64,000 bases of DNA. Origin: Mactra quadrangularis. Taxonomy: Eukaryota > Mollusca > Bivalvia > Venerida > Mactridae. Where the stretch lies: the NCBI GenBank assembly GCA_025267735.1, contig CM046297.1:10476515-10540514 (forward strand). Direction: 5' to 3'. The stretch's first letter is position 1. Each line of letters opens with the position of its first letter. Below the pieces are notes generated by a model. It worked only from the letters and a program-made list of their open reading frames with translations, was not told the DNA's origin and made no database searches. Position numbers and translations under genes: made by a program. This document shows positions 27,801-42,800 of this stretch, piece after piece.

Positions 27801-30800
27801 AACATGTTTTGAAGCGGACAGTTTCAATACTTCGTTTGCGTTCAATGAACATTATTTTTGAAGTGTTTGTTCAAATTGAATCATATGAATAAACTATTTA
27901 TCAGATGGCATAGTCATACATTGGTGTGTACAGTTTCAAGTATGACAAAAATCTTTATATTGCGTATGTACAGCTGTTATGAAACTCTGGCAATAAAAAC
28001 CTTATATTTTTTATAAATATTTTCTACAACTCATTCGGCAGCCGCCCGGCTAGCTCAATTAGTAGCACAAGTCTTCCGATTATAATACATTTTAAAGACA
28101 CATCTAGCAAGATTATGTTAAAGTTTATTTAACTTGATAGTCCCACAATGGTTAAACATAATTTGTTATCTAGTTATAACCTTATTGTAAATGAACTTAA
28201 ATGAATTTTAAGTATAAATTTAAAATAGTCAGACTAAATGTCGAATACATGTATATATCTTAAGGCAGATTTCTATATACTTAGTAAAAATGGCATTTTA
28301 CGAAATGATACATGAACATATGTTTACATTAAGTGTTATTTTGAAGTTCAAGTGAAAATGAACAAATTGAAACAGAAGCCATGACATCTTTTGGTAGAAC
28401 TACTAAACATTTTGGGATGGATAGTGAAACCAAAAAACTTGATGTAAAAAGATTGATATTAAACAGTGTACAATCTGCACTATGTATGGTGAAAGATAAG
28501 GTAGAAAATTCTAATAAAGAAACGGATAGAGTAGCATTGGTTCTTAAACTTTTAAACCAGGATCACGTGGAAGGTATGATACTGTTTCATTACAATTCAC
28601 ATGCAATATCTGTCTTGTGCGTGATGTATAATTTAGCTTATTTTGTCAACATATAATATTATTTAAGCGTATATTTGTGAGTTAATTAAGAATTGCATTT
28701 GTATTAATACAATGCGTCAAATCTTAATATGATTAAGCACTTTTTGTTCTATTTGTGACATCAAAATCTTTTTCAAATATATTCTTATTATTGTATGTTT
28801 TTAATGTCTGTAATACTTTAATTTGAAGTAATTAAAGGCGAGTTATCAGACCGTTATAATGTGCAAGAGCGTTAATTAATTCTTATGCTTATTATATGTA
28901 AAAAAAATATCAACAATCTAAGTATTTATTATTATAGGTCAATCACCGTTCTTACTGGGAACTTGTAAATTAATTGCCAAGCTCCTAGAAGAGAAAGAGT
29001 TAAAGACTTTTGCAGCTCATATGACTCACCATTGGTTAGTAAATGAAGCTGCATCCAACGAAAGTATAAACAAAACTGGAACATTTAGGTATGTATATCC
29101 AATACGATGAAATTTATTTTCAAGAATAAAGTAAGACATTCAAGTATTGAAACTTCTGTCGTCAGTTTTCACATAGCACGGCATTACCTACGTCTTTTGG
29201 CAGAAAGCTCCAAACTACATTTAGTTAAGATTGAGTATAATAATGTGATTAAACAGGTATAAATGTCCATGTACTAGACAACAATACTATTTGTTGTACG
29301 CACAACATTATTAAATTATTTAAGGTTTGTATGGCAAATTTTAGAACTTATCACAATATGGGAATACAGTGTTAAGTTTTAAGTCAAATTGTTTTTCGTT
29401 TGATATTTTAGACGATCATGTTTACAGACATTGGAAAACAAGATTGCTCCTATATTGGCTGGATTAATTGCTTGTTTAGATACTAACGATAATCTTAGTA
29501 TTCTGTGTAATGAAACATTTTCATGGAAACAGCATTTATGGCTTGCTTTTCTGAGTTCAAAAGATGCTATACCATTACAGGTAATGTGTGTTTAATTTTA
29601 TTCTTATTCACGTAGATATAAAGAAATCATACAGTCTACTTACTATTTAAACATGATATGCACTAAATAAATGGACCAACCCATATACGAGTACTTATTG
29701 TTTAATTTATATCAGTTACTGTTTTCTGGTGCATTATGATAATTAGTTTTCCACGTAGCATTTGCTTATGGCCGTATAAACGTTAGCGTCAAATTGATTA
29801 GTTAAATGTAAGGACTGATCTATTCAGTAGTTTGAATATATTAAGTTCAAGTTTTGCTTAATGGTATACACATGTATTTAGTATCTTAATTTCAATGGTT
29901 CAGTATGAAGATTTCCAATCACCAACCAGACGTAGTGATCTTAAAGAATTTGTTGTTAAGACAACTGGATGTGAGGGACATTACTTTGCTGCAAGGTTTC
30001 CATTTTCATGGATAATAATTAGGGATGTAGATGAGATTATTAAAGTGACAAAAGATACACATCTCGACATTGAAGGTAAATGACTATGCTAAACTTATAA
30101 AGTATCGTTGTATTTCTGTAATTGTAGCTTATCTTAACAAGCTCGTTCAACTTTGTCCGCTCAATTTGCAACACTCATTTTTGTTTCAATAATGAAGCAA
30201 TGAGTTAAGGTTTAAATTTCATGATCACGATATGATCGGTTTTACGTTGTGTAAGTTAAGTTTTAAAATGTAAACACTGCTAATATAGAGTTCTTATCAT
30301 TTTCTCTTACATGTTTGAATAATGGTAGCTATAAAACGTTCTTAAAACATATTTACTACACGTTTACTTATATATTGTATGTTTATTTGTAATGTGTATC
30401 GATGTTTGTGTGGCCGAGTGGTACGACGGTCACTCTGCAAACCTTTTAAATGTTGATTGGAATCCCGATAGAAATTTTTTAAAAATGTTTTCGTTTAAAT
30501 CGTGGACTCATTGCGTAAAACACAATGTCTCGTGCATCATGCAATTGTATTGTCTTTGTTAGTTTTAGGGAGTAGCGCAACCAACACTGCATGATTATGT
30601 GCATAAAACAGCTGTCTAACTCTATCCTTTCATTTAGTTTTTTTAAAATTTATAATAAACGATTAATTACAAATGGATAGTGTACCAGTTCACTATAAAT
30701 ATGATTGCAGGCAGTAAAACATTCATCGTTTGTTTAAAAAAATGTAAAGCCAGTTTATTCAATATCGTTTTATTTTGTATATTTTAGGAGTATTATGAGT

Positions 30801-33800
30801 TATTATATTAATTGTTAATTCAGGAGATGATGAAAAAATGATAGGACGAGTAGAAAATATAGAGAGTGCATTAACAAGCCATTCCGTTGGTACAATTTTA
30901 CAAAAATGTGCAGATAAATTTACACTGGATGATGCAATGAAAGATTACACTGAAGATTTAATACATACTGTGTATAATGCTTCATCTATAGATGAACATG
31001 AGGTTATATTCTTTCACCTTGTTTAATTATTGATACAAGTTTTGTTATAAAAGCATATGACGTGTCTTCATATAAATGTAACTACACTGTTACAATATAG
31101 ATTTCATCTTATGTGATTTTGGTCCGCATATGCAAACAATTTCGAAAATATTTCTTGTACTGTAATAAACGTTTATTGTAGTCAGAGTTTACTAGAGTTT
31201 TTAATAACTTTTTCTGAAACAGTGTTGATTTATATAAAATATATTTGTCTGACATCATATTTTTCAGCTTGTATGTCAGTCAGTACTGTACAAAACTAAA
31301 CAGATGCTGAATGGTACATCAAATGGATTTTTATATAGACTGATATCCATTCATATAGCATATGAATACCTATCTAGGAGATTAACTTATTTTCATGATA
31401 TAAACAATGTATGGCCTGAATGTAGTCACAACATTATAACGAAACAAATGGAAAATCCTGAGCATGACATGTTTAAAGAACAGGAATTTGTAAGTTTAAA
31501 TTTGTTACATATAGTATTGATAAACTAAAAAATGGCTTGAAAACTTATAATTTGGATAAAATATGTGGATAGGATAATTTGAGTTTGCCAGAATTGTTTA
31601 TTATTTTCAATTGTTGTTATTACATATTGGCATTTAGGCTTGCAACTATTGCATATAAAAGCAGGAATATGTCATCAAACAAATTTACTGGCTTGTTCTT
31701 TAATATACTGTAATGGCTCCCGTGAAATAAAAATTCGACACATCGTAAATTATGTATAAATCCATATAGAAGCTCATAAACGAAACCATGTTTTCATAAA
31801 ACCATGTTTAAATAATTTAAAAATGATTGGGATTTCTTGACATTACCTTTTATTGTTCAAACATAGGCAATGTTGCAAAATTAAGAGATCATAGAGATTT
31901 CAAACAAACATTATGACTTCTCGAATGTTATTTTTTTTTAAACTTGCATTAAAATAATCTTTTATGTTGTACATAAATGTAAACTAATTTGAAATCAAAA
32001 TAAAAAATGGTTATGAAAATATCAAATTACCCCCCCCCCCCTCGTTATTTAAAGATCCATTTTTTCCAAAGAACTGAATATACTGACTAAATATAACATC
32101 TATGTCCATTAAGTGGATGTACAAAATGCATGTCTAAGTTTTAGGCAGATCTGAGAGGGTGACCTGGGAAAATTTCCAAAAATTGGATGATTTTAGATGG
32201 AAAGACCCCTTTCATATTCGGTACATCATGAATATGTTTGTCAAATGTTTTGATACCAAATGTGGGATAAACAAAGCTTATTTTGATATAAATGTATTGC
32301 TTCAAGTTTCGTTTTTTGTAAGAATGTTTAAGGGATCGACTTTTACTCTATAACGAATACATGTTTACACAAGATGATATTTTTGAAAATCAAATATTGA
32401 AATGTGTATGTATATCACAAAATATACATATTGAAGTGTCTTCAAACCGATTGAATGTCCAACAGGTAAATAACTTGTCTCTACAATGTATTTTAAACCT
32501 ATGATGCAAAACTTACGACATAAATAATATTGAATCTGTAATTGACTTCTTCATTCATGTTTTATTATACATGTATAATAATAACACGATGTATACAGAT
32601 TTTATTTTCATCTACTCACGTGTCTTTAGCTATAACATCAACTGTTATTTTTCAGACATTTGCTGCTCTTTGTATGGTAATTGAAACACTTGAAGCAACA
32701 CCTAAGGATCTAAATGAAGAAGACGGACGGTCAAGCTGGTTAAATAAAGTACATGTATATAGACCTGTAATAGAAAAAGTTATCCGTCTTTATAATGAAG
32801 ATCCTAACCTCTATGGCAACCAATCTCTAAAGAGAGCTAGGTGAGTATTATGTTCTTAAACTTTGGTTATGGTTAGTATGATAGAACACTTAAACGGTCA
32901 TTTATTCCATTTGTTGTTATAACACATGCTTGAAGTCTTTTAGTTTGTCCTTATATAATATGTGAATAGTTTTATAATGGAAAATTCAAATACGAATGTC
33001 TTACTTAGTGTTATGTAAGCATAATAAAAGCAAGGTAAGTTACTGACTGCATAAAATGTGTTTAGTATAACATCATAAGTCCAAATTACACTTAAAACAG
33101 GTTTCGTACAAATGTTTACTTTAGCTAAACAAATTCGTTACATTCTATAAAGGCTGTAGCTTAAAAGTCAAGGAAAATCTAAAGATTAAACTTGTAATTA
33201 ATTATTTGTGTATCGAACGTAATTTTGTTATTAATGTAAAATATATTTATCGCGATAGGGGAATTATTGTATTTACCTAGAAACTTTTAATCAGTAAATT
33301 TATATTATTACGACACGATTCAAATGTTGCGCTTGCCTTGCAATGCCAAATAAGATATTTAAATATTTTCCATCTTGAATTTTGTCGCCGAGTTACTTTA
33401 CGAGAATCTATTGCATTTACATCATTTAAAGCTTTTATTGTTTCTTTCCTCAACGATTATAATGTTTATACAACCATCAGCAAAAAAAATACTTTGTAGG
33501 CACGTATGCCAGACGCGTGCATTATTGTTTTACCTGAAACACTGTATGATGTAAAGAAAAGTGTACTTTTAACAGTGCGTAAAGTTTCAATGGTGTGATA
33601 TATGAATGGAACTTGTATAATTTTTCTCAAACTCATAACTGGAGACCCATATATGATCAAATGTCAGTCAATGTGTGTTTCTGTTCGTTCATAATTATAT
33701 CCCGTTTCATGTGTCTTTATTTCTATTTCCAACCAGATGTTTATGGAGCAGAGTTCTTGTTGTTAAATTATTTATAGAACATGTATGTACTTCTGAAAAT

Positions 33801-36800
33801 GAAGATAGGATTACTGTAAAACATTGCATGACACTTTGGACTGTAAGTATAACATACTCTGCCATGAATAAATCTAAATTAGATATTAAATTGTCAATGA
33901 ACATGCTCTACTGTATCCAGCGACTATTTGACAGAATTTATTTAATTGATATTTAAGATGATACTTGAACTAGAATACTGTGGTTTATGTTCCAAGTTAC
34001 TATTTGGAATGCTATTGATACATTTGATAAGTGAGTAAATCATCTGAAGTTTTGCTACCCTTTACTGGTTCGAAACTAAAACATGTCAAGTTTTCACTTA
34101 ACGAAACAACGTTACCAAAATGTTTCTTGAGTAAATATCATACAGAATGAGCCGTGACAATGCAAGGGCAACGCTAATGGGGCACATCCTCAATCTTAAT
34201 CTCTCTGGTACCCTTATTGGATATATTTTGTTGGGAGCGACACGAGAAAAAAGTTGTATTTAAGCAATCTGTCCTAAAGTAAGATTCATTAATTCCATTT
34301 AAAACAGTCTTAACAATTCAAGTGGAAGCCATTTTAATCCTTTAACTTTATGCTAGCGAAACATATCCCCTCTAATTTATGTAAACTAGTTTTAGAGAAA
34401 AAATCATTTACCTAAGTAATGCTCGGAAAAAGTTGTATGTTTTGATTTTACTTTAATCAAAATTTTAAATAAAAATACAGGTATACATCAAGATATCACC
34501 TTTATTTTCGGTACAGTCTGACTGGTTTATTCTGTATTTAATCCTTGTTTTTTTAACAATTAAGTCAGCATGTTTTAGATAGATAATAACTTCTAAGTGA
34601 TACAATGGTATCTTTAAATAAACTTAAATTTGAAGACAAAATATGATTTTGACAAGAAATATGATTATTAAGAGAAATAACAAACAATATCCAGAACTGT
34701 TTCAAAATGTTTAGTTCTTTAAGACTGTAGTTAAATATACAAATCAGTCACAATATCATCATCAAAGGAATTAACATGTATTATTTAGTGATGAGATGTC
34801 ATTATTTTTAAAATGCCTCCTGGAGTTTTATTATCTGTTTCGTTTTCACAGCTGCAGCAATTAAACACGTTTGCGTATTGATCTTATCTTTTATTTTTGG
34901 ATGTCATACTGCTTTTACACAATTAACACTAATTAACAATGATTATCAACTGCACTTTTTCTAATTTAAATTATATATTTATGTTGTATTTGATATCCAT
35001 GTAAGTTTTAACATATATGTTTTGTATTATATTTCAACTGTCAAAATTTGTTTTACTAATTGTACAAATATTATATAATTCATACCATTAATACACTAAA
35101 ATATTTGTTCTTTTTTAAATTTGATTAAATCAATATCTATAATAGTAAATGACTGTTAAAATAGTTAGTTGTCAAAACAATAGCCATCATTTAAACTTTC
35201 TATGAAGATAATGTGCATTTTATGTCTGAATTGTATGAGAGTCAGATAAAAATCTGGTAGACTCCTCTATGAGGTAAAGGGTTTAGGGGTGGAGGTAAAT
35301 TTTAGCGATGTCAACCGGATCCGAAATCATTATCCAGATATCCGGATCAGACATCCAAATATATCCAGATATCCGGATCAGACATTCAAATACATCCGGA
35401 TATACGGATCAGACATCCAAATACATCTGGATATTCGGATCAGTATCCAAATACATCCGGATATCCGGATTAGACAATCAAATACATCCGGATATCCGGA
35501 TCATTATCCGCCGATAAGACGTAACCACTTTTGCGACCATTTAGGACCGTTCCTCACCCAATCCAAAATAAAAAATCGACATCTTTTCCCAGACTTTATT
35601 CATATTGTATGAACTCTAAGTTATATTTGTTTGCAAGTTATTGAATTAACAGCTAAAATTTGTTTGACAAATAAAGATACAGATACGAAATCAAACACTT
35701 CATAAAATAGGTTTGAACGTTTGTGCATGCACCAATTATCGTGCGATAATCTTCTAATCTTTGGAAGGCGTGAAAACATTTTCAATGTCGGGTCTATCTC
35801 TTACATTGAATTAACAAATGTTTGACCCTATTAGTTTTATTAAACGCTTTAATTAAAATATTTCAACGACGGTATTCCTGCATACGACGTATATTATTTT
35901 CACGAGATTATTTTTTTCGTCGCATCGTTTATGATGAATATTGACAACTAAGTACGCAATGGTTTGAACACCATGACAACGTCCGTTATCTCTATGCTAG
36001 TTTACAAAACATAATAATGGCATGTCTCCAGTCCATTGTTACTGGCGTTTTAACAACAACTGCAATATCTTATACAAATTGCTTCCGGATACCTAATCAT
36101 GATCCGAACGTTCGGATATCCGGACTCCGGTTGACATCTCTATATTTGTTCATTTGATTCAAATTGTACCATGTAAGAATACTATGTAAGAAAGCATTTT
36201 TAATAAATGTTAAATAAAATGTTTTATATATCATAATTTATTTCTATTTGAGATTAAAAACATTAAAAAATACCTTTAATAATATAATCAGATAATGAAA
36301 CGTCGAAATATATGTTTGTTACTTTGTAGTCAATGGGCAATGAAGCAAATTTGAAAGAGAAGATATCACTAGATCAGATGGAGAAATTTTTGAAAATTTG
36401 TAACAAGCTTGCATTAAAACAGTATAAAGAGTTAAGTTTCATTTAAATATGCCTATATATTTAATTTACTTTGAGGAAGTATACTATGTCTACATTGATA
36501 AATATATTTAATGAGGAAATTCTATCTAGTTTCATCCACGTAATTGGTTTAGATGGTATCGCAGCTGACTACGGTTTCAGATCGTATTACTGAACTGGAC
36601 ATACATAATGTTGTGTTTTGAAATCTCCATTTATTAAAAAGCTATTCCGAGAAATCCTTTATTAGAATATATTAATCACGTCTCAGCCAAGAGTTACACG
36701 TTTAACATAGTGTTTGAAAGTTTTTTCACACGGATGACTTAAAAATGCTTTATTTTGTACAAAATAACTGCTTAAAGTTTTAATAATCTGATACTATCAC

Positions 36801-39800
36801 TTGAGTTACAATTTATAAATATTAAACCTTCTAAACTGTACATAATAATTGTTCCGTTTCACGTATTTAGTCTGCCATGGTAATAGTTTGGTACGGTGAT
36901 TAAATTCAAGATTATGAATATGTGATATATTCATAAAAGATGTCCTCAGGGCCGTAAGAATGTTATGGATAGAAAGTACTGCTACAGTTTAAACATATTG
37001 CGTGAAAGGATAAATTGATAAATCAGAAAAAATTTACGCTCGGCAATTATCAACAAATGCGGTTTTGTTTTTCAAGTCATAATGTCTCCCTCAGTAGATT
37101 AAAACCCAATTTTATTCTCGTCACCTTTTTAAACTAACAACAATAGATTAAAAATCATTGTATAAATAAGATATTAACATCCTGACATTTTGTGATATAA
37201 GCAGGAATGAATGGAAAAGCAAACTTTTGTGTTTCACGTAGCATTAACTTTCTCTTATTTTTCAGTGTTACCAAAGAAAAACTAACCAACTATCAAAAAC
37301 GATGTAATACTTTCTTTATGGATGTCGTTGCACGATTATGTTTTGCTGACAACACATCACCATCAGAAAAAGTTGTTGAAAAGTTACTTGGATATATTTT
37401 CATTACTTCAAGCAAAGAAGGACCACATACTAAAGAATTGACTGTGTTCGAAACTGGTATAGATCCTAATCCAGTTTTCAGATCTTTTCTGTTACAACTG
37501 CTGATGAACACTGGGTATGTAAGGGATAAATATATAGATGTACAATTGTTAAAAAATATAAGCATGATATCTATGCATTTTTCACAAATTTAACAGTTTT
37601 TGCTAGCAGTACAAATACTGTAAATATCTATGATAGAGAACATATTTATTCGTTTAGTAACATGTTTAGCTATTTAAATTAGGTCAATTATCATTTCCCT
37701 TTTGTGTGCAGCTTTTGCAAATTACCAAAACATTGAGTTTCCCATTTCGTACTGTACCATGCGGGATGTTAACCTATGTCATGTGAAATACATTAAACAG
37801 ATGGTTAGATCACAAAGGCTTATCAGTAGTACGAGGGATGATCCAAAATAACGTGGATTTTTGCTACATTTTACGTTTGTTAGCTACAAACGGAAAACAA
37901 AGTACATCAACATAAATAAAAATATGTCCTGCATATTCTTACAAAATATCAGAAAAAAATACTGACGCACTAAAAAGTAATGATCATTAGAAAACTACCA
38001 CTATCAGTGACTCGGCGCGCGTCAACGACGTCTTCGTAACATTAGTGGCATCGTCACTCACACAGCACAGTACTCAATGTCAAATAACGGCAAATAGATT
38101 TGAAAATCGATTTACATTTGACATATGCAGTTTGCCGGTTAAAATGCGCTTGATTGTGCCGTAACCAATTTCAAGCTTATCTGCCAAATCGCGAATGGTT
38201 AGACCTCGGTCCGTATTCAGCGCTTCCCAAATTGATTTCTCCGCCGTCGCTTCGTTTTTTCTGTTTATTCACCCACCCTGTCTTTCTTTAGAGCTTTCTC
38301 TACCCTTCCCAAACTTTTGATGTCACTTAAAAACTAAACTTCTACTGACTGTATTTTTTCGTTTAGAGTTTTCAATCAACTTAAGCGTCTGGGTTAGCAT
38401 TTTTAATGAGATTATGACAAAATTTTATAATGCAACATACTTCCATCCGGTCAGGTGACACTATTTTAACGTACGTTGCGTTTGTGAGATCTTGTTATGA
38501 ATGTTGTTTTCTCCATAACGCCTTGACCAAATGAAGTCAAATTTGGACATGGCGTCATGTATACACCTACACGTCAGTTGGTAAAGTTCCGCGCTATTTG
38601 TTTCATTATTTTTTGAGAAACAATACAATATGTTTCTCAAACATAGTGATTATAACGGCGCGCGCCGCATCGACGTTGCCTTGGTTATGAAAGCGCATGG
38701 TGCGGTCTTATGATTATAAATACTTGTAATTTTATTGCCTTGTTTGATTCATCTAATGTTCCGATTTACAACCATATAAGTTTTTCAAAAATATTGTTAA
38801 AATTATAAGAGCAGTATTAAAAGTCCACATTATTTTGGATCATCCCTCGTAACGTATAAAAGCATGATAATGATTACTTGTTATGTTTCAATCTTCCATA
38901 GGTATATGCTTAATTTACATATTTCAGTGAAGATCATGTAGAGAACTATCTAAAACAATTTCTAGACCAGGCACATCAGCTTTTAAGTGATAATGGTGAT
39001 AATCAACATTATATAGAACTGAATTTGTTAGTTATACAATGTATTGAGGTAATTATTTTGTATATTGATTTACATATAATTGAATGGTGTAGATTCTACA
39101 TACTATCAATAATTTTTAAATGGACAATTTTTAGTATTGTCATTATTAAAACGTATACATATTACAATCCTTCAGTTCATGAAAGAACTATATAGCTCTG
39201 CGTGAGCTCTCAAACTACACACACTAATATCTTCATCTTTGTAGATTCCTCGGTGTATATACATTATGTATCAGTTTATCTCACAACATCCTAACGAAAT
39301 TCACTTTCCCGGGCAACAACGTGGATTATCTGCTCTAATAACTAACATATGTATCAGGTAAATTGAAAAATCCGTACTTTTAGGAAAGTGGAACGGCATG
39401 TTGTTAAAGAAAATAATCACTATTCTACTTTACTCACTTTATATGACCTTACTACAGGTGTGTTACTTTATAACTCAACATTGGCGATCTTTTGCTCTAA
39501 TATTTAAACCCACTCAATTCACACATATTTAGGTACTGCAAATTTATATGTCAACTAAACCTTGTTCTTAATTGTATTTGTATAACCCCTCTTGTTTTAA
39601 ATAAAAGATGGTTTGTTTCGACAAAAAATGGATCCTCCTGATAACTGTAGAACCCATTTAATGTTTTTATTTCAAACCTGACACAATGTTTACTTATACC
39701 AGCAGAAAAGTCATTTTACAATTGAAATTTCATCAGTTTAGCTCTTACCGTTTTAGAAACTCTCTATATCATTGGCTATAAAGCTTGCTTTCAAACTATT

Positions 39801-42800
39801 TGATTTGGTATGTATTTAAATACTTTTACGGCGTACAGGTACTATTGTGTGCATAATATTGACAAGCATTTCTTGTGAAAAGAAAGTAAATAACTGCGTA
39901 TCGAACTCAATCTTTGAATACGGAGTTTTTACCAATTAATTAAAATTTCAAGTATTATTCATTTATATAGTTTATAAATTGCGCTGTTATTATTTTCATA
40001 AGGACAAATGTGTGAAAGAAGTTATAGCTGTTGACTCAGAAAAGTATCATGAATCTGAATGTGCTCTTAGAAAACTGCAATTTGCAAAAGACAACATTAA
40101 TAAAGATGAAAATAAAGTGGATAAATTGTATGCATTAGCTGGAGCAAGAATGGGTTTAGCTGTTGCCATGAAGTATGTTACCAGTATACTTCATTCTGAA
40201 AATGATAAAAGTGAGATTGATTCCGGAATGACAAGTGTATTGAATGCTGCCAAAACTTTAAGTGAAGAGTCTAATATCAAGTGGATTAGGTTCGTAGATC
40301 TACTAATATGATGTTAAGGAATTTGAATTATTACTGTTATACTAAGGTTTTCGTACAGTTATACTCATATTGAGTTTATTTAATGAACATGAGCTTCTCT
40401 TGCTAAAGGAACTTTGGTGCAACCAAACACAAGGACCATGAAATAGGGTAATCAATATTTAGATCTAACAAAATTACTAATACAAGAATGTAAACTTTAT
40501 TTCCTCCAATAATTTGAACATTTACAAAGAAATATACATGTAAGAAATATAACATACATAAATATATTACAGTGAAAATATTAACTGGGTATTAGTTTGA
40601 ATCCATTAACAGAAACAAAGGTTTTTACGTAAACACCTTAGTACGTTAACAAAGCATGTGTGAAAACTTGTACAGTTCGGTAAAAATGTTTATATGCTTC
40701 ATATATTGGTGAATTTGTTATTATTGTATCATTATTTTTATTTTAGAATATATGCTTTGAAGTATTTACTTAGAAATTATGGCATTGAAATGTATCAGAA
40801 AGCATGTGCTTGTCCTGATGACTTTATAAATTGGCTTAGTGACCAGGATAACAATAGGGAACAGGTTATTTTATTATTTTTTTAATCCAGTAATTAATAC
40901 ATATATAATTGGTTGTTATCAAAATTAATGATAAATACTGTTAATTTTGATAACTGATGTGTATGCTTTACAATTTAAATTGAGGAAAATTAAATCTGTT
41001 CTATCAAACGTCCCGTGATAGATGCTGATATATTGATATTTGTTGTTGTTAACATACAATGTATTCAAAGGTATTTTCTCAAAGTAACAATACTAGTCAG
41101 AACTAACTAGTTGATGGTACTTTTGTCAAAAAAAGAATGTACCAAATTTTCGCAATGATAACTTCATTTTTTCATTTAAATTCTGGAATGTACAAATAAT
41201 GACTGTATTTCTGACTGTTGTTTCTTACCAAGAATTATATCATACTTGTGTATTTGGCATGATGACAAATTGTTACTAATAAACATACTTCTTTAGACCT
41301 ATTGACTCTTCTGTTATAATGTAGAGTTACGTCACTTGAAAACGGGAGTTGGTAATACAATATGTATGTTACAGGCTGTTGAGGTTCCTGACAGATATAT
41401 TGTATGTGGGGAGCCATATACCAGAATACGAGAGTCTCTAACAAAGGTTGTTTATGGTGAAAACACAGAATATTTAGACACAGTCATACAGGTTTGTCTT
41501 ATAAAATTTATTCAAGACTCAGCTCAGATGAATCATTTCATATACATTATTATCATATTGTACTAATACGAAATCATGATGCCTATCTTGTTATAACATA
41601 TAAGTTACTAAATATATTCACTTTGAAACCAGTAGCATGAAAACGATTTTGAAGTAGCCAAATAATAAGTAAACAAGGAAGCTAAACCAAAATTGCATCA
41701 TCCAGATACGTCATAATGTTTAACTGAATACTTTATTGTTAAATCCCGTTTTATAAGTATAACCCGGACTATAATTCTTTGTTACAAAACAGGTAAAGAT
41801 ATTAAAAAGTATTGCGTTTTGACTCATTCTGGGTTATCATCACAAAACGACTTGTAACAAACCATTACTTAGGAAATTGCGTTAGTGATACTCTTACGAA
41901 ACTGCCTCCTGTAAATTCTAAAAACAATATTGTAAGTTAGTCACATTGTTGTACGATAGACTATATATTAACCATTAAATGCTATGAATTTAAAGGAACT
42001 ACATGATGCTGGTATTCAAGTAGAGACATTGTTACAACTAGCTGTACATAGAGAAGTAACATGTTCTTACATACATGTTCAGCAACATAGACGTCTAACA
42101 CCACAGGTACATCTAAAATTAAGCATATTGTCACGTATTTCCATTTAGGACCTATAGAGCAGTACACAAGAATCGGTATTCCATTTTGTGTGGTTGTAAT
42201 ATGATGCCACATTTCTCTACAGGGTTGATGTCTAAATTGTGGTGTTCCATTTTAGGTTTATATCTCGTATTATATTTGATATTAACTGTCTGTATTGATT
42301 TATTCTTATCAAGTTTGCATATTATTGTTGCATTGCTTTTCTAAACTATGGTCATGAATTTAATTCATTAAATATTTTGTCAAGATGATTTTATTGCTAG
42401 TGAGGTTTAAAGTGTTTCAGTACTTTGGGTTTATTTTCAAAACATGAAGTATATTCATTGATATTGTTTAGGTTGTGTAATGAAAAGTGATGTATTCAGT
42501 AGATTACAGGTATGTGATATGTTGTTCTAAGAGAGTTATAAATGTTACAAAAGTCGATTCTTTTTACAATATTTCATATTTAGCTAAATGGTCTAATATC
42601 TACATTATAAATCTCATTTTGTTTGATACTCTTTAAGGTACAAGAAACATTAGTTGCATTTATGGAGAAATGTACTGTTGTAAAAGACAAGGTATGTATA
42701 TATACAGGTACCTGGAAACCACAAATTTGGTGTTTTTAGAACATGTAAAATGCAAATTTTATTATTATATTGGTTCCGAGATTGCCTTTAAAACCTGTAT

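Noticed and set aside
32030..32041. Poly-C run as a possible regulatory element
   Set aside because: Intronic homopolymer with no conserved context; more likely slippage or a sequencing-prone site.
35289..35612. Open frames with periodic Ile/Arg/Asp-rich repeats
   Set aside because: Produced by the CCGGATATCCGG satellite; two overlapping frames are open for the same reason. No evidence of coding.
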